Shown here piece after piece: positions 1 through 12,804 of a DNA stretch of 64,000 nt (positions are counted from its first letter, which is position 1; each line of letters begins with the position of its first letter). Both the position numbers and the translations under genes were made by a program. Location of the stretch: the NCBI RefSeq assembly GCF_037038585.1, contig NW_027288510.1, positions 4,469,001 through 4,533,000 of the forward strand, given 5' to 3'. The notes under the pieces are model-generated. The model was not told the origin of the DNA and searched no databases. It saw nothing but the letters and a program-made list of their open reading frames with translations. This DNA comes from Patagioenas fasciata. Its lineage: Eukaryota > Chordata > Aves > Columbiformes > Columbidae.

Positions 1-3000
1 AGGATGTCACAATGGGCCCATGGGACAAAGGGGGTACCCATGGTGTCACAATGGGCCCTGGGGACAACTTGGGGTCCTGGGATGTCACAATGGGCCCCGG
101 TGACAAAGGGGGTCCCCGTGGTGCCACAATGTGCCCCTGGGACAAAGGGGGTCCCCAGAATGTCATAATGGGCACTGGGGACAAGGGGGGTCCCCAGGAT
201 GTCACAAGTGGCCCTGGGGATAAAGGGGGTCCCCATGGTGCCACAATGTGCCCCTGGGACAAAGGGGTCCCCAGGATGTCACAATAAGCCCTGGGGACAA
301 GGGGGGTCCCCAGGATGTCAGAATGGGCCCTGGGGACAACGCGGGGTCCTGGGATGTCACAATGGGCCACGGGGACAAAGGCGATCCCCATGGTGTCACA
401 ATGGGCCCTGGGGACAAGGGGGTCCCCAGGATGTCACAATGGGCTCATGGGATAAAGGGGGTACCCACGGTGTCACTATAGGCCCTGGGGACAACGGGGG
501 GTCCCCACGGTGCCACGATGGGCCCTGGGGACAAGGGGGTCCCCAGGATGTCACAATGGGCCCTGAGGACAAATTGGGATTCTGGGATGTCACAATGGGC
601 CCTGGGGACAAAGGGGGTCCCCATGGTGCCACAATGGGCCCTGGGGACAAAGAGGGGTCCCCAGAATGTCACAATGGGCCCTGGGGACATTTGGGGTCCC
701 CAGAATGTCACAATGGGCCCTGGGAACAACAGGGGGTCCTGGGACGTCACAATGGGCCCTGGAGTAAAGGGGGGTCCCCACGGTTTCACAATGGGCCCTG
801 GGGACAAGGGGGATCCCCGCCCTGTCACAATGGGCCCTGGGGCCAAAGGGATCCCCAGGATGTCACAATGGGCCCTGGGGACTGCGGGGGGTACTAGGAT
901 GTCACAATGGGTCTTGGGGACAAAGGGGGTACCCAGGATGTCACAATGGGCCCTGGGGACAATGGGGGGTCCCTTGAAGGTCACAATGGGCCCATGGGAC
1001 AAAGAGGGTGCCCACGGTGTCACAGTGGGCCCTGGCGACAAAGGGGGATCCCCAGGATGTCACAATGGGCCCTGGGGACAAGGGGGGGTTCCCATGGAGT
1101 CACAATGGGTCCTGGGGACAACGAGGCGTCCTGGGACGTCACAATGGGACTTGGGGACAAAGGGGGTCTTCCACAGTCTCACAATGGGCCCTAGAGACAA
1201 GGGGAGATCACCAGGATGACACAATAGGCCCTGGGGACAAAGAGGAGTCCCCCTGAATGTCACAATGGGCCCTGGGGACAAGGGGGGTCCCCATGGTATC
1301 ACAATAAGCCCTGGGGACAAAGTGGGGTCCTGGGATGTCACAACTGGCCCCAGTGACAAAGGGTGTCCCCATGGTGCCACAATGGGCCCTGGGGACAAAG
1401 AGGGTCCCCAGGATGTCACAATGGGCTTTGGGGACAAGGCGGGGTCCCCAGGATGTCACAATGGGGTCTTGGGACAAAGGGGGTCCCCAGGATGTCACAA
1501 TGGTCCCTGGGGACAATGGGGGGTCCTGGGACATCACAATGGGCCCTGGGGACAAAGGCGGTCCCAGGGTGTCACAATAAGCCATGGGGACAAGGGGGGT
1601 CCCCAGGATGTCACAATGGGCACTGGGGACAAAGGGGGGTCCCCACGGTGCCATGATGGGCCCTGGCGACAAGGGGGTCCCCAGGATGTCACAATGGGCC
1701 CATGGGACAAAGGGGGTACCCATGGTGTCACAATGGGCCCTGGGGACAACTTGGGGTCCTGGGATGTCACAATGGGCCCCGGTGACAAAGGGGGTCCCCG
1801 TGGTGCCACAATGTGCCCCTGGGACAAAGGGGGTCCCCAGAATGTCATAATGGGCACTGGGGACAAGGGGGGTCCCCAGGATGTCACAAGTGGCCCTGGG
1901 GATAAAGGGGGTCCCCATGGTGCCACAATGTGCCCCTGGGACAAAGGGGTCCCCAGGATGTCACAATAAGCCCTGGGGACAAGGGGGGTCCCCAGGATGT
2001 CAGAATGGGCCCTGGGGACAACGCGGGGTCCTGGGATGTCACAATGGGCCACGGGGACAAAGGCGATCCCCATGGTGTCACAATGGGCCCTGGGGACAAG
2101 GGGGTCCCCAGGATGTCACAATGGGCTCATGGGATAAAGGGGGTACCCACGGTGTCACTATAGGCCCTGGGGACAACGGGGGGTCCCCACGGTGCCACGA
2201 TGGGCCCTGGGGACAAGGGGGTCCCCAGGATGTCACAATGGGCCCTGAGGACAAATTGGGATTCTGGGATGTCACAATGGGCCCTGGGGACAAAGGGGGT
2301 CCCCATGGTGCCACAATGGGCCCTGGGGACAAAGAGGGGTCCCCAGAATGTCACAATGGGCCCTGGGGACATTTGGGGTCCCCAGAATGTCACAATGGGC
2401 CCTGGGAACAATAGGGGGTCCTGGGACGTCACAATGGGCCCTGGAGTAAAGGGGGGTCCCCAGGATGTCACAATAGGCCCTGGGGACAAAGAGGAGTCCC
2501 CTGAATGTCATAATGGGCCCTGAGGACAAGGAGGGTCTCCACGGTGTCACAATGGGCCCTGGGGACAATGGGGGGTCCTGGGATGTCACAATAGGCCCTG
2601 GGGACAAAGGGGGTCTTCAGGATGTCACAATGGGCCCGGGGGACAAAGGGGGTCCCCAGGATGTCACAATAGGCCCTGGGGAAAAAGAGGGCTCCCCAGG
2701 ATATCACAATGGGCTCAGGTGACATAGGGGTCCCCAAGATGTCACAATGGGTCCTGGGGACAAGGGGGGTCCCAAGGATGTCACAATGGGCACTGGAGAC
2801 AAAGGGGGGGTCCCCATGGTGCCACAATGGGCCCTGGGGACAAAGAGGGGTCCCCAGAATGTCACAATGGGCCCTGGGGACATTTGGGGTCCCCAGAATG
2901 TCACAATGGGCCCTGGGAACAACAGGGGGTCCTGGGACGTCACAATGGGCCCTGGAGTAAAGGGGGGTCCCCAGGATGTCACAATAGGCCCTGGGGACAA

Positions 3001-6000
3001 AGAGGAGTCCCCTGAATGTCATAATGGGCCCTGAGGACAAGGAGGGTCTCCACGGTGTCACAATGGGCCCTGGGGACAATGGGGGGTCCTGGGATGTCAC
3101 AATAGGCCCTGGGGACAAAGGGGGTCTTCAGGATGTCACAATGGGCCCAGGGGACAAAGGGGGTCCCCAGGATGTCACAATAGGCCCTGGGGAAAAAGAG
3201 GGCTCCCCAGGATATCACAATGGGCCCTGGGGACAAAGGGGGCTCCCCAGGATATCACAATGGGCTCTGGTGACATAGGGGTCCCCAAGATGTCACAACG
3301 GGTCCTGGGGACAAGGGGGGTCCCAAGGATGTCACAATGGGCACTGGAGACAAAGGGGGGGTCCCCACGGTGCCACGATGGGCCCTGGGGACAAGGGGGT
3401 CCCCAGGATGTAACAATGTGCCCTTGGGACAATGGGGGCTCCTGCGATGTCACAATGGGCCCTGGGGACAAAGGGAGGCCCCAGGATGTCACAATGGACC
3501 CTGGGGACAAAAGGGGTCCCCGGGATGTCACAATGGGCCCAGGGGACAACGAAGCATCCTGGGACGCCACAATGGGCCCGGGGAAAAAGGGGGGTCCCCA
3601 GGTTGTTCACAATGGGCCCTGGGGACAATGGGGGTCCTGGGATGTCACAATGAACCCTAGGGACAAAGGGGGTCCCCAGGATGTCACAATGGGCCCTGGG
3701 GATAAAGGGGACTCCCCAGGATGTCACAATAGGCCCTGGGGACAAAGGGGGTCCCCAGGATGTCACAACGGGCCCTGGGTACAAAGGGGGTCCCACCCTG
3801 TCACAATGAGCACTGGGGACAAAGGGGGTCCCCAGGATGTCACAATGGGCACTGGAGACAAAGGGGGGGTCTCCACGGTGCCACAATGGGCCCTGGGGAC
3901 AAGAGGGTCCCCACGGTTTCACAATGGGCCCTGGGGACAAGGGGGATCCCCGCCCTGTCACAATGGGCCCTGGGGCCAAAGGGATCCCCAGGATGTCACA
4001 ATGGGCCCTGGGGACTGCGGGGGGTACTAGGATGTCACAATGGGTCTTGGGGACAAAGGGGGTACCCAGGATGTCACAATGGGCCCTGGGGACAATGGGG
4101 GGTCCCTTGAAGGTCACAATGGGCCCATGGGACAAAGAGGGTGCCCACGGTGTCACAGTGGGCCCTGGCGACAAAGGGGGATCCCCAGGATGTCACAATG
4201 GGCTCCGGGGACAAAGTAAAATCCTGGAATGTCACAATGGTCCCCAGTGACAAAGGCGCTCCCCATGGTGCCACAATGGGCCCTGGGGACAAAGTGGGTC
4301 CCCAGGATTTCACAATGAGCACTGGGGACAAAGGGGGGTCCCAGGATGTCACAATGGGCCCTGGGGACAAGGGGGGGTTCCCATGGAGTCACAATGGGTC
4401 CTGGGGACAACGAGGCGTCCTGGGACGTCACAATGGGACTTGGGGACAAAGGGGGTCTTCCACAGTCTCACAATGGGCCCTAGAGACAAGGGGAGATCCC
4501 CAGGATGACACAATAGGCCCTGGGGACAAAGAGGAGTCCCCATGAATGTCACAATGGGCCCTGGGGACAAGGGGGGTCCCCATGGTATCACAATAAGCCC
4601 TGGGGACAAAGTGGGGTCCTGGGATGTCACAACTGGCCCCAGTGACAAAGGGTGTCCCCATGGTGCCACAATGGGCCCTGGGGACAAAGAGGGTCCCCAG
4701 GATGTCACAATGGGCTTTGGGGACAAGGTGGGGTCCCCAGGATGTCACAATGGGGTCTTGGGACAATGGGGGTCCCCAGGATGTCACAATGGTCCCTGGG
4801 GACAATGGGGGGTCCTGGGACGTCACAATGGGCCCTGGGGACAAAGGCGGTCCCAGGGTGTCACAATAAGCCATGGGGACAAGGGGGGTCCCCAGGATGT
4901 CACAATGGGCACTGGGGACAAAGGGGGGTCCCCACGGTGCCATGATGGGCCCTGGCGACAAGGGGGTCCCCAGGATGTCACAATGGGCCCATGGGACAAA
5001 GGGGGTACCCATGGTGTCACAATGGGCCCTGGGGACAACTTGGGGTCCTGGGATGTCACAATGGGCCCCGGTGACAAAGGGGGTCCCCGTGGTGCCACAA
5101 TGTGCCCCTGGGACAAAGGGGGTCCCCAGAATGTCATAATGGGCACTGGGGACAAGGGGGGTCCCCAGGATGTCACAAGTGGCCCTGGGGATAAAGGGGG
5201 TCCCCATGGTGCCACAATGTGCCCCTGGGACAAAGGGGTCCCCAGGATGTCACAATAAGCCCTGGGGACAAGGGGGGTCCCCAGGATGTCAGAATGGGCC
5301 CTGGGGACAACGCGGGGTCCTGGGATGTCACAATGGGCCACGGGGACAAAGGCGATCCCCATGGTGTCACAATGGGCCCTGGGGACAAGGGGGTCCCCAG
5401 GATGTCACAATGGGCTCATGGGATAAAGGGGGTACCCACGGTGTCACTATAGGCCCTGGGGACAACGGGGGGTCCCCACGGTGCCACGATGGGCCCTGGG
5501 GACAAGGGGGTCCCCAGGATGTCACAATGGGCCCTGAGGACAAATTGGGATTCTGGGATGTCACAATGGGCCCTGGGGACAAAGAGGGTCCCCATGGTGC
5601 CACAATGGGCCCTGGGGACAAAGAGGGGTCCCCAGAATGTCACAATGGGCCCTGGGGACATTTGGGGTCCCCAGAATGTCACAATGGGCCCTGGGAACAA
5701 TAGGGGGTCCTGGGACGTCACAATGGGCCCTGGAGTAAAGGGGGGTCCCCAGGATGTCACAATAGGCCCTGGGGACAAAGAGGAGTCCCCTGAATGTCAT
5801 AATGGGCCCTGAGGACAAGGAGGGTCTCCACGGTGTCACAATGGGCCCTGGGGACAATGGGGGGTCCTGGGATGTCACAATAGGCCCTGGGGACAAAGGG
5901 GGTCTTCAGGATGTCACAATGGGCCCGGGGGACAAAGGGGGTCCCCAGGATGTCACAATAGGCCCTGGGGAAAAAGAGGGCTCCCCAGGATATCACAATG

Positions 6001-9000
6001 GGCTCTGGTGACATAGGGGTCCCCAAGATGTCACAACGGGTCCTGGGGACAAGGGGGGTCCCAAGGATGTCACAATGGGCACTGGAGACAAAGGGGGGGT
6101 CCCCACGGTGCCACGATGGGCCCTGGGGACAAGGGGGTCCCCAGGATGTAACAATGTGCCCTTGGGACAATGGGGGCTCCTGCGATGTCACAATGGGCCC
6201 TGGGGACAAAGGGAGGCCCCAGGATGTCACAATGGACCCTGGGGACAAAAGGGGTCCCCGGGATGTCACAATGGGCCCAGGGGACAACGAAGCATCCTGG
6301 GACGCCACAATGGGCCCGGGGAAAAAGGGGGGTCCCCAGGTTGTTCACAATGGGCCCTGGGGACAATGGGGGTCCTGGGATGTCACAATGAACCCTAGGG
6401 ACAAAGGGGGTCCCCAGGATGTCACAATGGGCCCTGGGGATAAAGGGGACTCCCCAGGATGTCACAATAGGCCCTGGGGACAAAGGGGGTCCCCAGGATG
6501 TCACAACGGGCCCTGGGTACAAAGGGGGTCCCACCCTGTCACAATGAGCACTGGGGACAAAGGGGGTCCCCAGGATGTCACAATGGGCACTGGAGACAAA
6601 GGGGGGGTCTCCACGGTGCCACAATGGGCCCTGGGGACAAGAGGGTCCCCACGGTTTCACAATGGGCCCTGGGGACAAGGGGGATCCCCGCCCTGTCACA
6701 ATGGGCCCTGGGGCCAAAGGGATCCCCAGGATGTCACAATGGGCCCTGGGGACTGCGGGGGGTACTAGGATGTCACAATGGGTCTTGGGGACAAAGGGGG
6801 TACCCAGGATGTCACAATGGGCCCTGGGGACAATGGGGGGTCCCTTGAAGGTCACAATGGGCCCATGGGACAAAGAGGGTGCCCACGGTGTCACAGTGGG
6901 CCCTGGCGACAAAGGGGGATCCCCAGGATGTCACAATGGGCTCCGGGGACAAAGTAAAATCCTGGAATGTCACAATGGTCCCCAGTGACAAAGGCGCTCC
7001 CCATGGTGCCACAATGGGCCCTGGGGACAAAGTGGGTCCCCAGGATTTCACAATGAGCACTGGGGACAAAGGGGGGTCCCAGGATGTCACAATGGGCCCT
7101 GGGGACAAGGGGGGGTTCCCATGGAGTCACAATGGGTCCTGGGGACAACGAGGCGTCCTGGGACGTCACAATGGGACTTGGGGACAAAGGGGGTCTTCCA
7201 CAGTCTCACAATGGGCCCTAGAGACAAGGGGAGATCCCCAGGATGACACAATAGGCCCTGGGGACAAAGAGGAGTCCCCATGAATGTCACAATGGGCCCT
7301 GGGGACAAGGGGGGTCCCCATGGTATCACAATAAGCCCTGGGGACAAAGTGGGGTCCTGGGATGTCACAACTGGCCCCAGTGACAAAGGGTGTCCCCATG
7401 GTGCCACAATGGGCCCTGGGGACAAAGAGGGTCCCCAGGATGTCACAATGGGCTTTGGGGACAAGGTGGGGTCCCCAGGATGTCACAATGGGGTCTTGGG
7501 ACAATGGGGGTCCCCAGGATGTCACAATGGTCCCTGGGGACAATGGGGGGTCCTGGGACGTCACAATGGGCCCTGGGGACAAAGGCGGTCCCAGGGTGTC
7601 ACAATAAGCCATGGGGACAAGGGGGGTCCCCAGGATGTCACAATGGGCACTGGGGACAAAGGGGGGTCCCCACGGTGCCATGATGGGCCCTGGCGACAAG
7701 GGGGTCCCCAGGATGTCACAATGGGCCCATGGGACAAAGGGGGTACCCATGGTGTCACAATGGGCCCTGGGGACAACTTGGGGTCCTGGGATGTCACAAT
7801 GGGCCCCGGTGACAAAGGGGGTCTCCGTGGTGCCACAATGTACCCCTGGGACAAAGGGGGTCCCCAGAATGTCATAATGGGCACTGGGGACAAGGGGGGT
7901 CCCCAGGATGTCACAATAGTCCCTGGGGACAAAGAGGAGTCCCCTGAATGTCATAATGGGCCCTGAATACAAGGAGGGTCTCCACGGTGTCACAATGGGC
8001 CCTGGGGACAATGGGGTTCCTGGGATGTCACAATAGGCCCTGGGGACAAAGGGGGTCCCCATGATTTCACAATGGGCCCAGGGGACAATGGGGCATCCTG
8101 GGACGTCACAATGGGCCCTGGGGACAAAGGGGGTCCCCATGGTGTCACAATGGCCCTGGGGATAAAGGGGGACCCCAGGATGTGTATAATGGGGCCTGGG
8201 GGCAATGGGGGGTCCTGGGATGTCACAATGGGCTCTGGGGACAATAGGGGGTCCTGGGACGTCACAATGGGCCCTGGAGAAAAGGGGGGGTCCTGGCATG
8301 TCACAATAGGCCCTGGGGACAAAGGGGGTCTTCAGGATGTCACAATGGGCCCGGGGGACAATGGGGGTCCCCAGGATGTCACAATAGGCCCTGGGGAAAA
8401 AGAGGGCTCCCCAGGATATCACAATGGGCCCTGGGGACAAAGAGGGGTCCCCAGGATGTCACAATAGGCCCTGGGGACAAAGGGGGCTCCCCAGGATATC
8501 ACAATGGGCTCTGGTGACATAGGGGTCCCCAAGATGTCACAACGGGTCCTGGGGACAAGGGGGGTCCCAAGGATGTCACAATGGGCACTGGAGACAAAGG
8601 GGAGGTCCCCACGGTGCCACGATGGGCCCTGGGGACAAGGGGGTCCCCAGGATGTAACAATGTGCCCTTGGGACAATGGGGGCTCCTGCGATGTCACAAT
8701 GGGCCCTGGGGACAAAGGGAGGCCCCAGGATGTCACAATGGACCCTGGGGACAAAAGGGGTCCCCGGGATGTCACAATGGGCCCAGGGGACAACGAAGCA
8801 TCCTGGGACGCCACAATGGGCCCGGGAAAAAAGGGGGGTCCCCAGGTTGTTCACAATGGGCCCTGGGGACAATGGGGGTCCTGGGATGTCACAATGAACC
8901 CTAGGGACAAAGGGGGTCCCCAGGATGTCACAATGGGCCCTGGGGATAAAGGGGACTCCCCAGGATGTCACAATAGGCCCTGGGGACAAAGGGGGGGTCT

Positions 9001-10575
9001 CCACGGTGCCACAATGGGCCCTGGGCACAAGAGGGTCCCCACGGTTTCACAATGGGCCCTGGGGACAAGGGGGATCCCCGCCCTGTCACAATGGGCCCTG
9101 GGGCCAAAGGGATCCCCAGGATGTCACAATGGGCACTGGGGACTGCGGGGGGTACTAGGATGTCACAATGGGTCTTGGGGACAAAGGGGGTACCCAGGAT
9201 GTCACAATGGGCCCTGGGGACAACTTGGGGTCCTGGGATGTCACAATGGGCCCTGGTGACAAAGGGGGTCCCCGTGGTGCCACAATGTGCCCCTGGGACA
9301 AAGGGGGTCCCCAGAATGTCATAATGGGCACTGGGGACAAGGGGGGTCCCCAGGATGTCACAAGTGGCCCTGGGGATAAAGGGGGTCCCCATGGTGCCAC
9401 AATGTGCCCCTGGGACAAAGGGGTCCCCAGGATGTCACAATAAGCCCTGGGGACAAGGGGGGTCCCCAGGATGTCAGAATGGGCCCTGGGGACAACGCGG
9501 GGTCCTGAGATGTCACAATGGGCCACGGGGACAAAGGCGATCCCCATGGTGTCACAATGGGCCCTGGGGACAAGGGGGTCCCCAGGATGTCACAATGGGC
9601 TCATGCGATAAAGGGGGTACCCACGGTGTCACTATAGGCCCTGCGGACAACGGGGGGTCCCCACGGTGCCACGATGGGTCGTGTGGACAAGGGGGTCCCC
9701 AGGATGTTCACAATGAGCCCTGAGGACAAGGGGGGTCCCCAGAATTTCACAATGAGCACTGGGGACAAAGTGGGGTCCTGGGATGTCAAAATGGGCCCTG
9801 GGGACAAAGGGGGTCCCTTAATTGTCACAATGGGCCCTGGGGACAAGGGGGGTCCCTTAATTGTCACAATGGGCCCTGGGGACAAAGTGGGGTCCTGGAA
9901 TGTCACAATGGGCCCAGAGGACAAAGGGGGTCCCCATGGTGCCACAGTGGGCCCTGGGGACAAAGGGGGTCCTGAGACGTCACAATGGGCCCTGGGGAAA
10001 AGGCGGGGTCCCCACGGTGTCACAATGGGCCCTGGGGACAATGGGGGGTCCCCAGGATGTCACAATGGGCACTGGGGACAACGAGGGGTCCTGGGACGTC
10101 ACAATGAGCCCTGGGGAGAAAGGGGGGTCCACACCCTGTCAGAAGGGACCCTGGGGACAAGGTGGGGTCCTGGGATGTCACAATGGGCCCTGGGGACAAA
10201 GGGGGTGTCCATGGTGCCACAATGGGCCCTTGGGACTAGGGGGGTGGGGTCCCCTCAGTGCCACGATGGGCCCTGGGGACAAGGGGGTCCCCAGGATGTC
10301 ACAATGGGCCCTGAGGACAAATTTGGGTTCTGGGATGTCACAATGGGCCCTGGGGACAAAGGGGGTCCCCAGAATGTCACAATGGGCCCTGGGGACATTT
10401 GGGGTCCCCAGAATGTCACAATGGGCCCTGGGGACAATGGGGGATCCTGAGACGTCACAATGGGCCCTGGGGACAAAGTGGGTCCCCATGGTGTCACAAC
10501 ACCCTGGGGACAATGCAGGGTCCCCAGGATGTCACAATGGCCCCTGGGGACATTAGGGGTCCCCACAGTTTCACG
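1..10575. repeat. 39-bp satellite/minisatellite array with higher-order structure
   Basis: About 270 tandem copies of a unit near 39 bp, each containing GATGTCACAATGGGCC, then a GGGGAC...GTCCCC pair. Units vary from about 37 to 41 bp. Larger blocks recur almost unchanged: the block at 199 recurs at 1,881, 5,170 and 9,355; the block at 2,513 recurs at 3,024 and 5,802; the block at 3,260 recurs at 5,998 and, shortened, at 8,504; the block at 4,542 recurs at 7,280. This is segmental duplication inside the array, with steps of about 511, 1,682, 2,738 and 3,289 bp. Reading frames stay open for up to about 420 codons on either strand because 39 is divisible by three. I see no gene in it. The left end lies outside the window. 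Confidence 0.95.
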
Positions 10576-10679
10576 ATCTTAACCCTTGACACCCCCCAAC
10601 TACTGGGTCCTTAGGGTTACTCCCGGGTCCCTCCTGAACTGAATCCCCGCCCGAACTCCTGGGTCTGATAGAGGGCACG

Positions 10680-11250
10680 AACATTTTAAGGGTTAACAAA
10701 ACATAATTGGGTGCCCACTAACGAGCCAACACTTTAGGGCTGAGCCACACGAGCCCTTAGTTCAGAGCTTTAGGTGAACTCATGGTAAGGAAACCAGAAC
10801 CCAGCAGTGCCAGGATCAGGAGTTTTACGGCACCAGCTGTGAACTCGAGGGGACGAGAGAACCGAGATTTACAGCAAAAAGGGGGCGCCAGGCTGGGTTC
10901 AACCGACCTGGAGCTTGGGTCCCAGTCCATTCAACACAAGGAGCCAAACCTGAGGAAGCTGAAGAAGCCTTCATCCAAAGACCCCTCCTCCAGAGCACCA
11001 GGTGGCGCCGCGCAGGCGAACAGGGGGCGTCCAGGCGGAGACTACGGCAGTGATGAGCGGGAAATGTTATGGATGTGTGTGGGCGCTCCGGGGTCGTTGG
11101 GACACGAGCACCTCGCTGTATTTAAACGCAGCTCCTGCCGCTCGGAGCGGCGCACGAGGGGTGGAACCATCGCTCCCCTTGCGCCCGACGGCGAAACGAA
11201 CGCAGCTGCTCTGGAGCCCTGCGGGGTGTGAAGGTTCATGGCTCCGGAGG
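10680..11250 (+). mobile_element. LTR-like interspersed repeat, copy 1 of 3
   Basis: This stretch shares long similarity with 32,830-33,372 (minus) and 62,085-62,640 (plus). Shared landmarks are GAACATTTTAAGGGTTAA, AGTTTTACGGCACCAGCTG and GGGGGCGCCAGGC. Its 3' part has a TATA-like TATTTAAACGCAGC followed by GC-rich sequence, which fits a retroviral LTR promoter. The family is not recognised, so LTR identity is an inference from structure. The short stretch just before it (10,610-10,670) contains pieces of the CCTGGGTCCC minisatellite found at 48,440-50,300. Confidence 0.5.
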
Positions 11251-11279
11251 CTGTAAAGTTGTTTTTGCGCCTCCGTTCC

Positions 11280-12420
11280 CCTCATGCCCCCCCCATTCCC
11301 TTCACACCGACCCCCAATCCACCCCCCACCCGACCCCCAGCTCCCCCCAAACCCCGACCCCCAGCTCCCCCCCCCCACCCCGACCCCCAATCCACCCCCC
11401 ACCCGACCCCCAGCTCCCCCCACCCCGACCCCCCAATGCCCCCCAGTTCCTCCCCAGACTGACCCCCAATGCCCCCTCACACCGACCCCCAAGGCCGCCC
11501 CCGCACACCAACCCCCCAATTCCCCCCTCAAACACCGACCCTCAATCCCCCCCGGGACCCTAATTCCCCCTCGCACTGACCCCCAACGCCCCCCACACCA
11601 ACCCCTAATGCCCCTCACATCGACCCCCAAATCCTCCCCACACTGACCCCTCAAATCCTCCCCAGAACGAGCCCCAACTTCCCCCACACCGACCCCCAAT
11701 TCCCTCTCACACTGACCCCCAATGTCCCCCCCCCCACACCAGACCCCAATTCCCCCCCACACCGACCCCCAATTCCCCCCACACTGATCCCCAATGCCCC
11801 CCCCCCACACCGACCCCCAATTCCTCCCCAGACTGACCCCCAATCCCCCCTCACACCGACCCCCAAGGCCCCCCCTGCACTGACCCCCCCACACCGACCC
11901 CCCAATTCCCCCCTCAAACACCGACCCCCAGTGCCCCCCCACTGGACCCTAATTCCCCCTCGCACCGACCCCCAACGCCCCCCACACACCGACCCCCAGT
12001 TCCTGCCCCCCACACCAACCCCTAATGCCCCTCACATCGACCCCCAAATCCTCCCCACACTGACCCCTCAAATCCTCCCCACACCAACCCCCAACTTCCC
12101 CCCCCACCGACCCCCAATTCCCCCTCACACCGACCCCCCAAGCCCCCCCCACCGATCCCCAATTCCTCCCCACACCGACCCCCAATGTCCCGCTCACACC
12201 GACCCCCAGTTCCTCCCCCACACCGCCCCCCAATTCCCCCCTCACACCGACCCCAAATCCCCACCCCCACACTGCCCCCCAAATCCCCCCCTCACACCGA
12301 CCCCCAATGTCCCCCCCCGGCCCCCCAATGCCCCTCACACCGACCCCAATTCCTCCCCCCACACCGACCCCCAATGCCCCTCCCGCCGACCCCCAGCTCC
12401 CCTCACAACCTCCACCAAAA
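11280..12420. repeat. C-rich minisatellite (about 20-bp unit ACACCGACCCCCAATTCCCC)
   Basis: Degenerate tandem copies of a 17-22 bp unit with runs of four to nine C. The minus strand is therefore a dense series of G runs with G-quadruplex potential. It ends about 30 bases before the first promoter motif of ZNF541. Open frames through it on both strands are proline- or glycine-rich by-products of the repeat. Confidence 0.9.
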
Positions 12421-12450
12421 CGGCGGCGCCTCCCTCTCCTCCCTCCCACC

Positions 12451-12570
12451 TTTTCCCGCCAGACACCCCCGGCACGTGACGCCGGCGAGGGGGCGTGGCC
12501 GGCGGCGAGGGGGCGTGGCCGCGGCGCCGGCGGGCGGGAAGCGCCGGGGCGGGAAACGCCGGGTTAGGAG
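12451..12570 (+). promoter_or_regulatory. ZNF541: CpG promoter of ZNF541 with E-box and E2F-type sites
   Basis: A CpG-dense stretch between the C-rich repeat and the first intron. Visible motifs are TTTTCCCGCC at 12,451-12,460 (reverse of an E2F-type site), the E-box CACGTG at 12,473-12,478, two GGGGGCGTGGCC Sp/KLF-type boxes near 12,489 and 12,509, GCGGGAA at 12,534-12,540 and GCGGGAAA at 12,549-12,556. No TATA box is seen. The first coding exon begins behind a splice acceptor at 13,747, so a non-coding first exon should start in or just after this block; its donor is not resolved. Confidence 0.65.
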
Positions 12571-12574
12571 ATCG

Positions 12575-12720
12575 CGTCCCCTCGGGTCCCTCGTGTCTCT
12601 TCATGTCCCATCGCGTCCCCTCGGGTCCCTCGTGTCCCTTCATGTCCCATCGTGTCCCCTCGTGTCCCCTCATCGTCCCCTCGTGTCCCTCGGGTCCCCT
12701 CGTGTCCCCTCATCTCCTCA
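12575..12720. repeat. short minisatellite (TCGTGTCCCCTC-type unit)
   Basis: About ten degenerate copies of a 9-14 bp unit built from CTCGTGTCCC and CATGTCCC, directly after the CpG promoter and probably within the 5' untranslated exon or first intron of ZNF541. Confidence 0.8.
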
Positions 12721-12804
12721 GCACCCCCGCTGGAGCCCGCCCGTCCCTCCCCTCCAGGAGAGACCCCGGGGCTGGGGCGGATCCGCCATCAATCCCCCCA
12801 CAGA

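Noticed and set aside
1-10575. Many open frames of 60-420 codons on both strands (GPGDKGGPQDVT and CDILGTPFVPRAH repeats)
   Set aside because: The 39-bp unit is divisible by three, so frames open by themselves. They are broken wherever a unit is 38 or 40 bp, and both strands are equally open.
1-10575. CRISPR-like pattern of conserved and variable segments
   Set aside because: Units are contiguous with no unique spacers, and the setting is vertebrate DNA.
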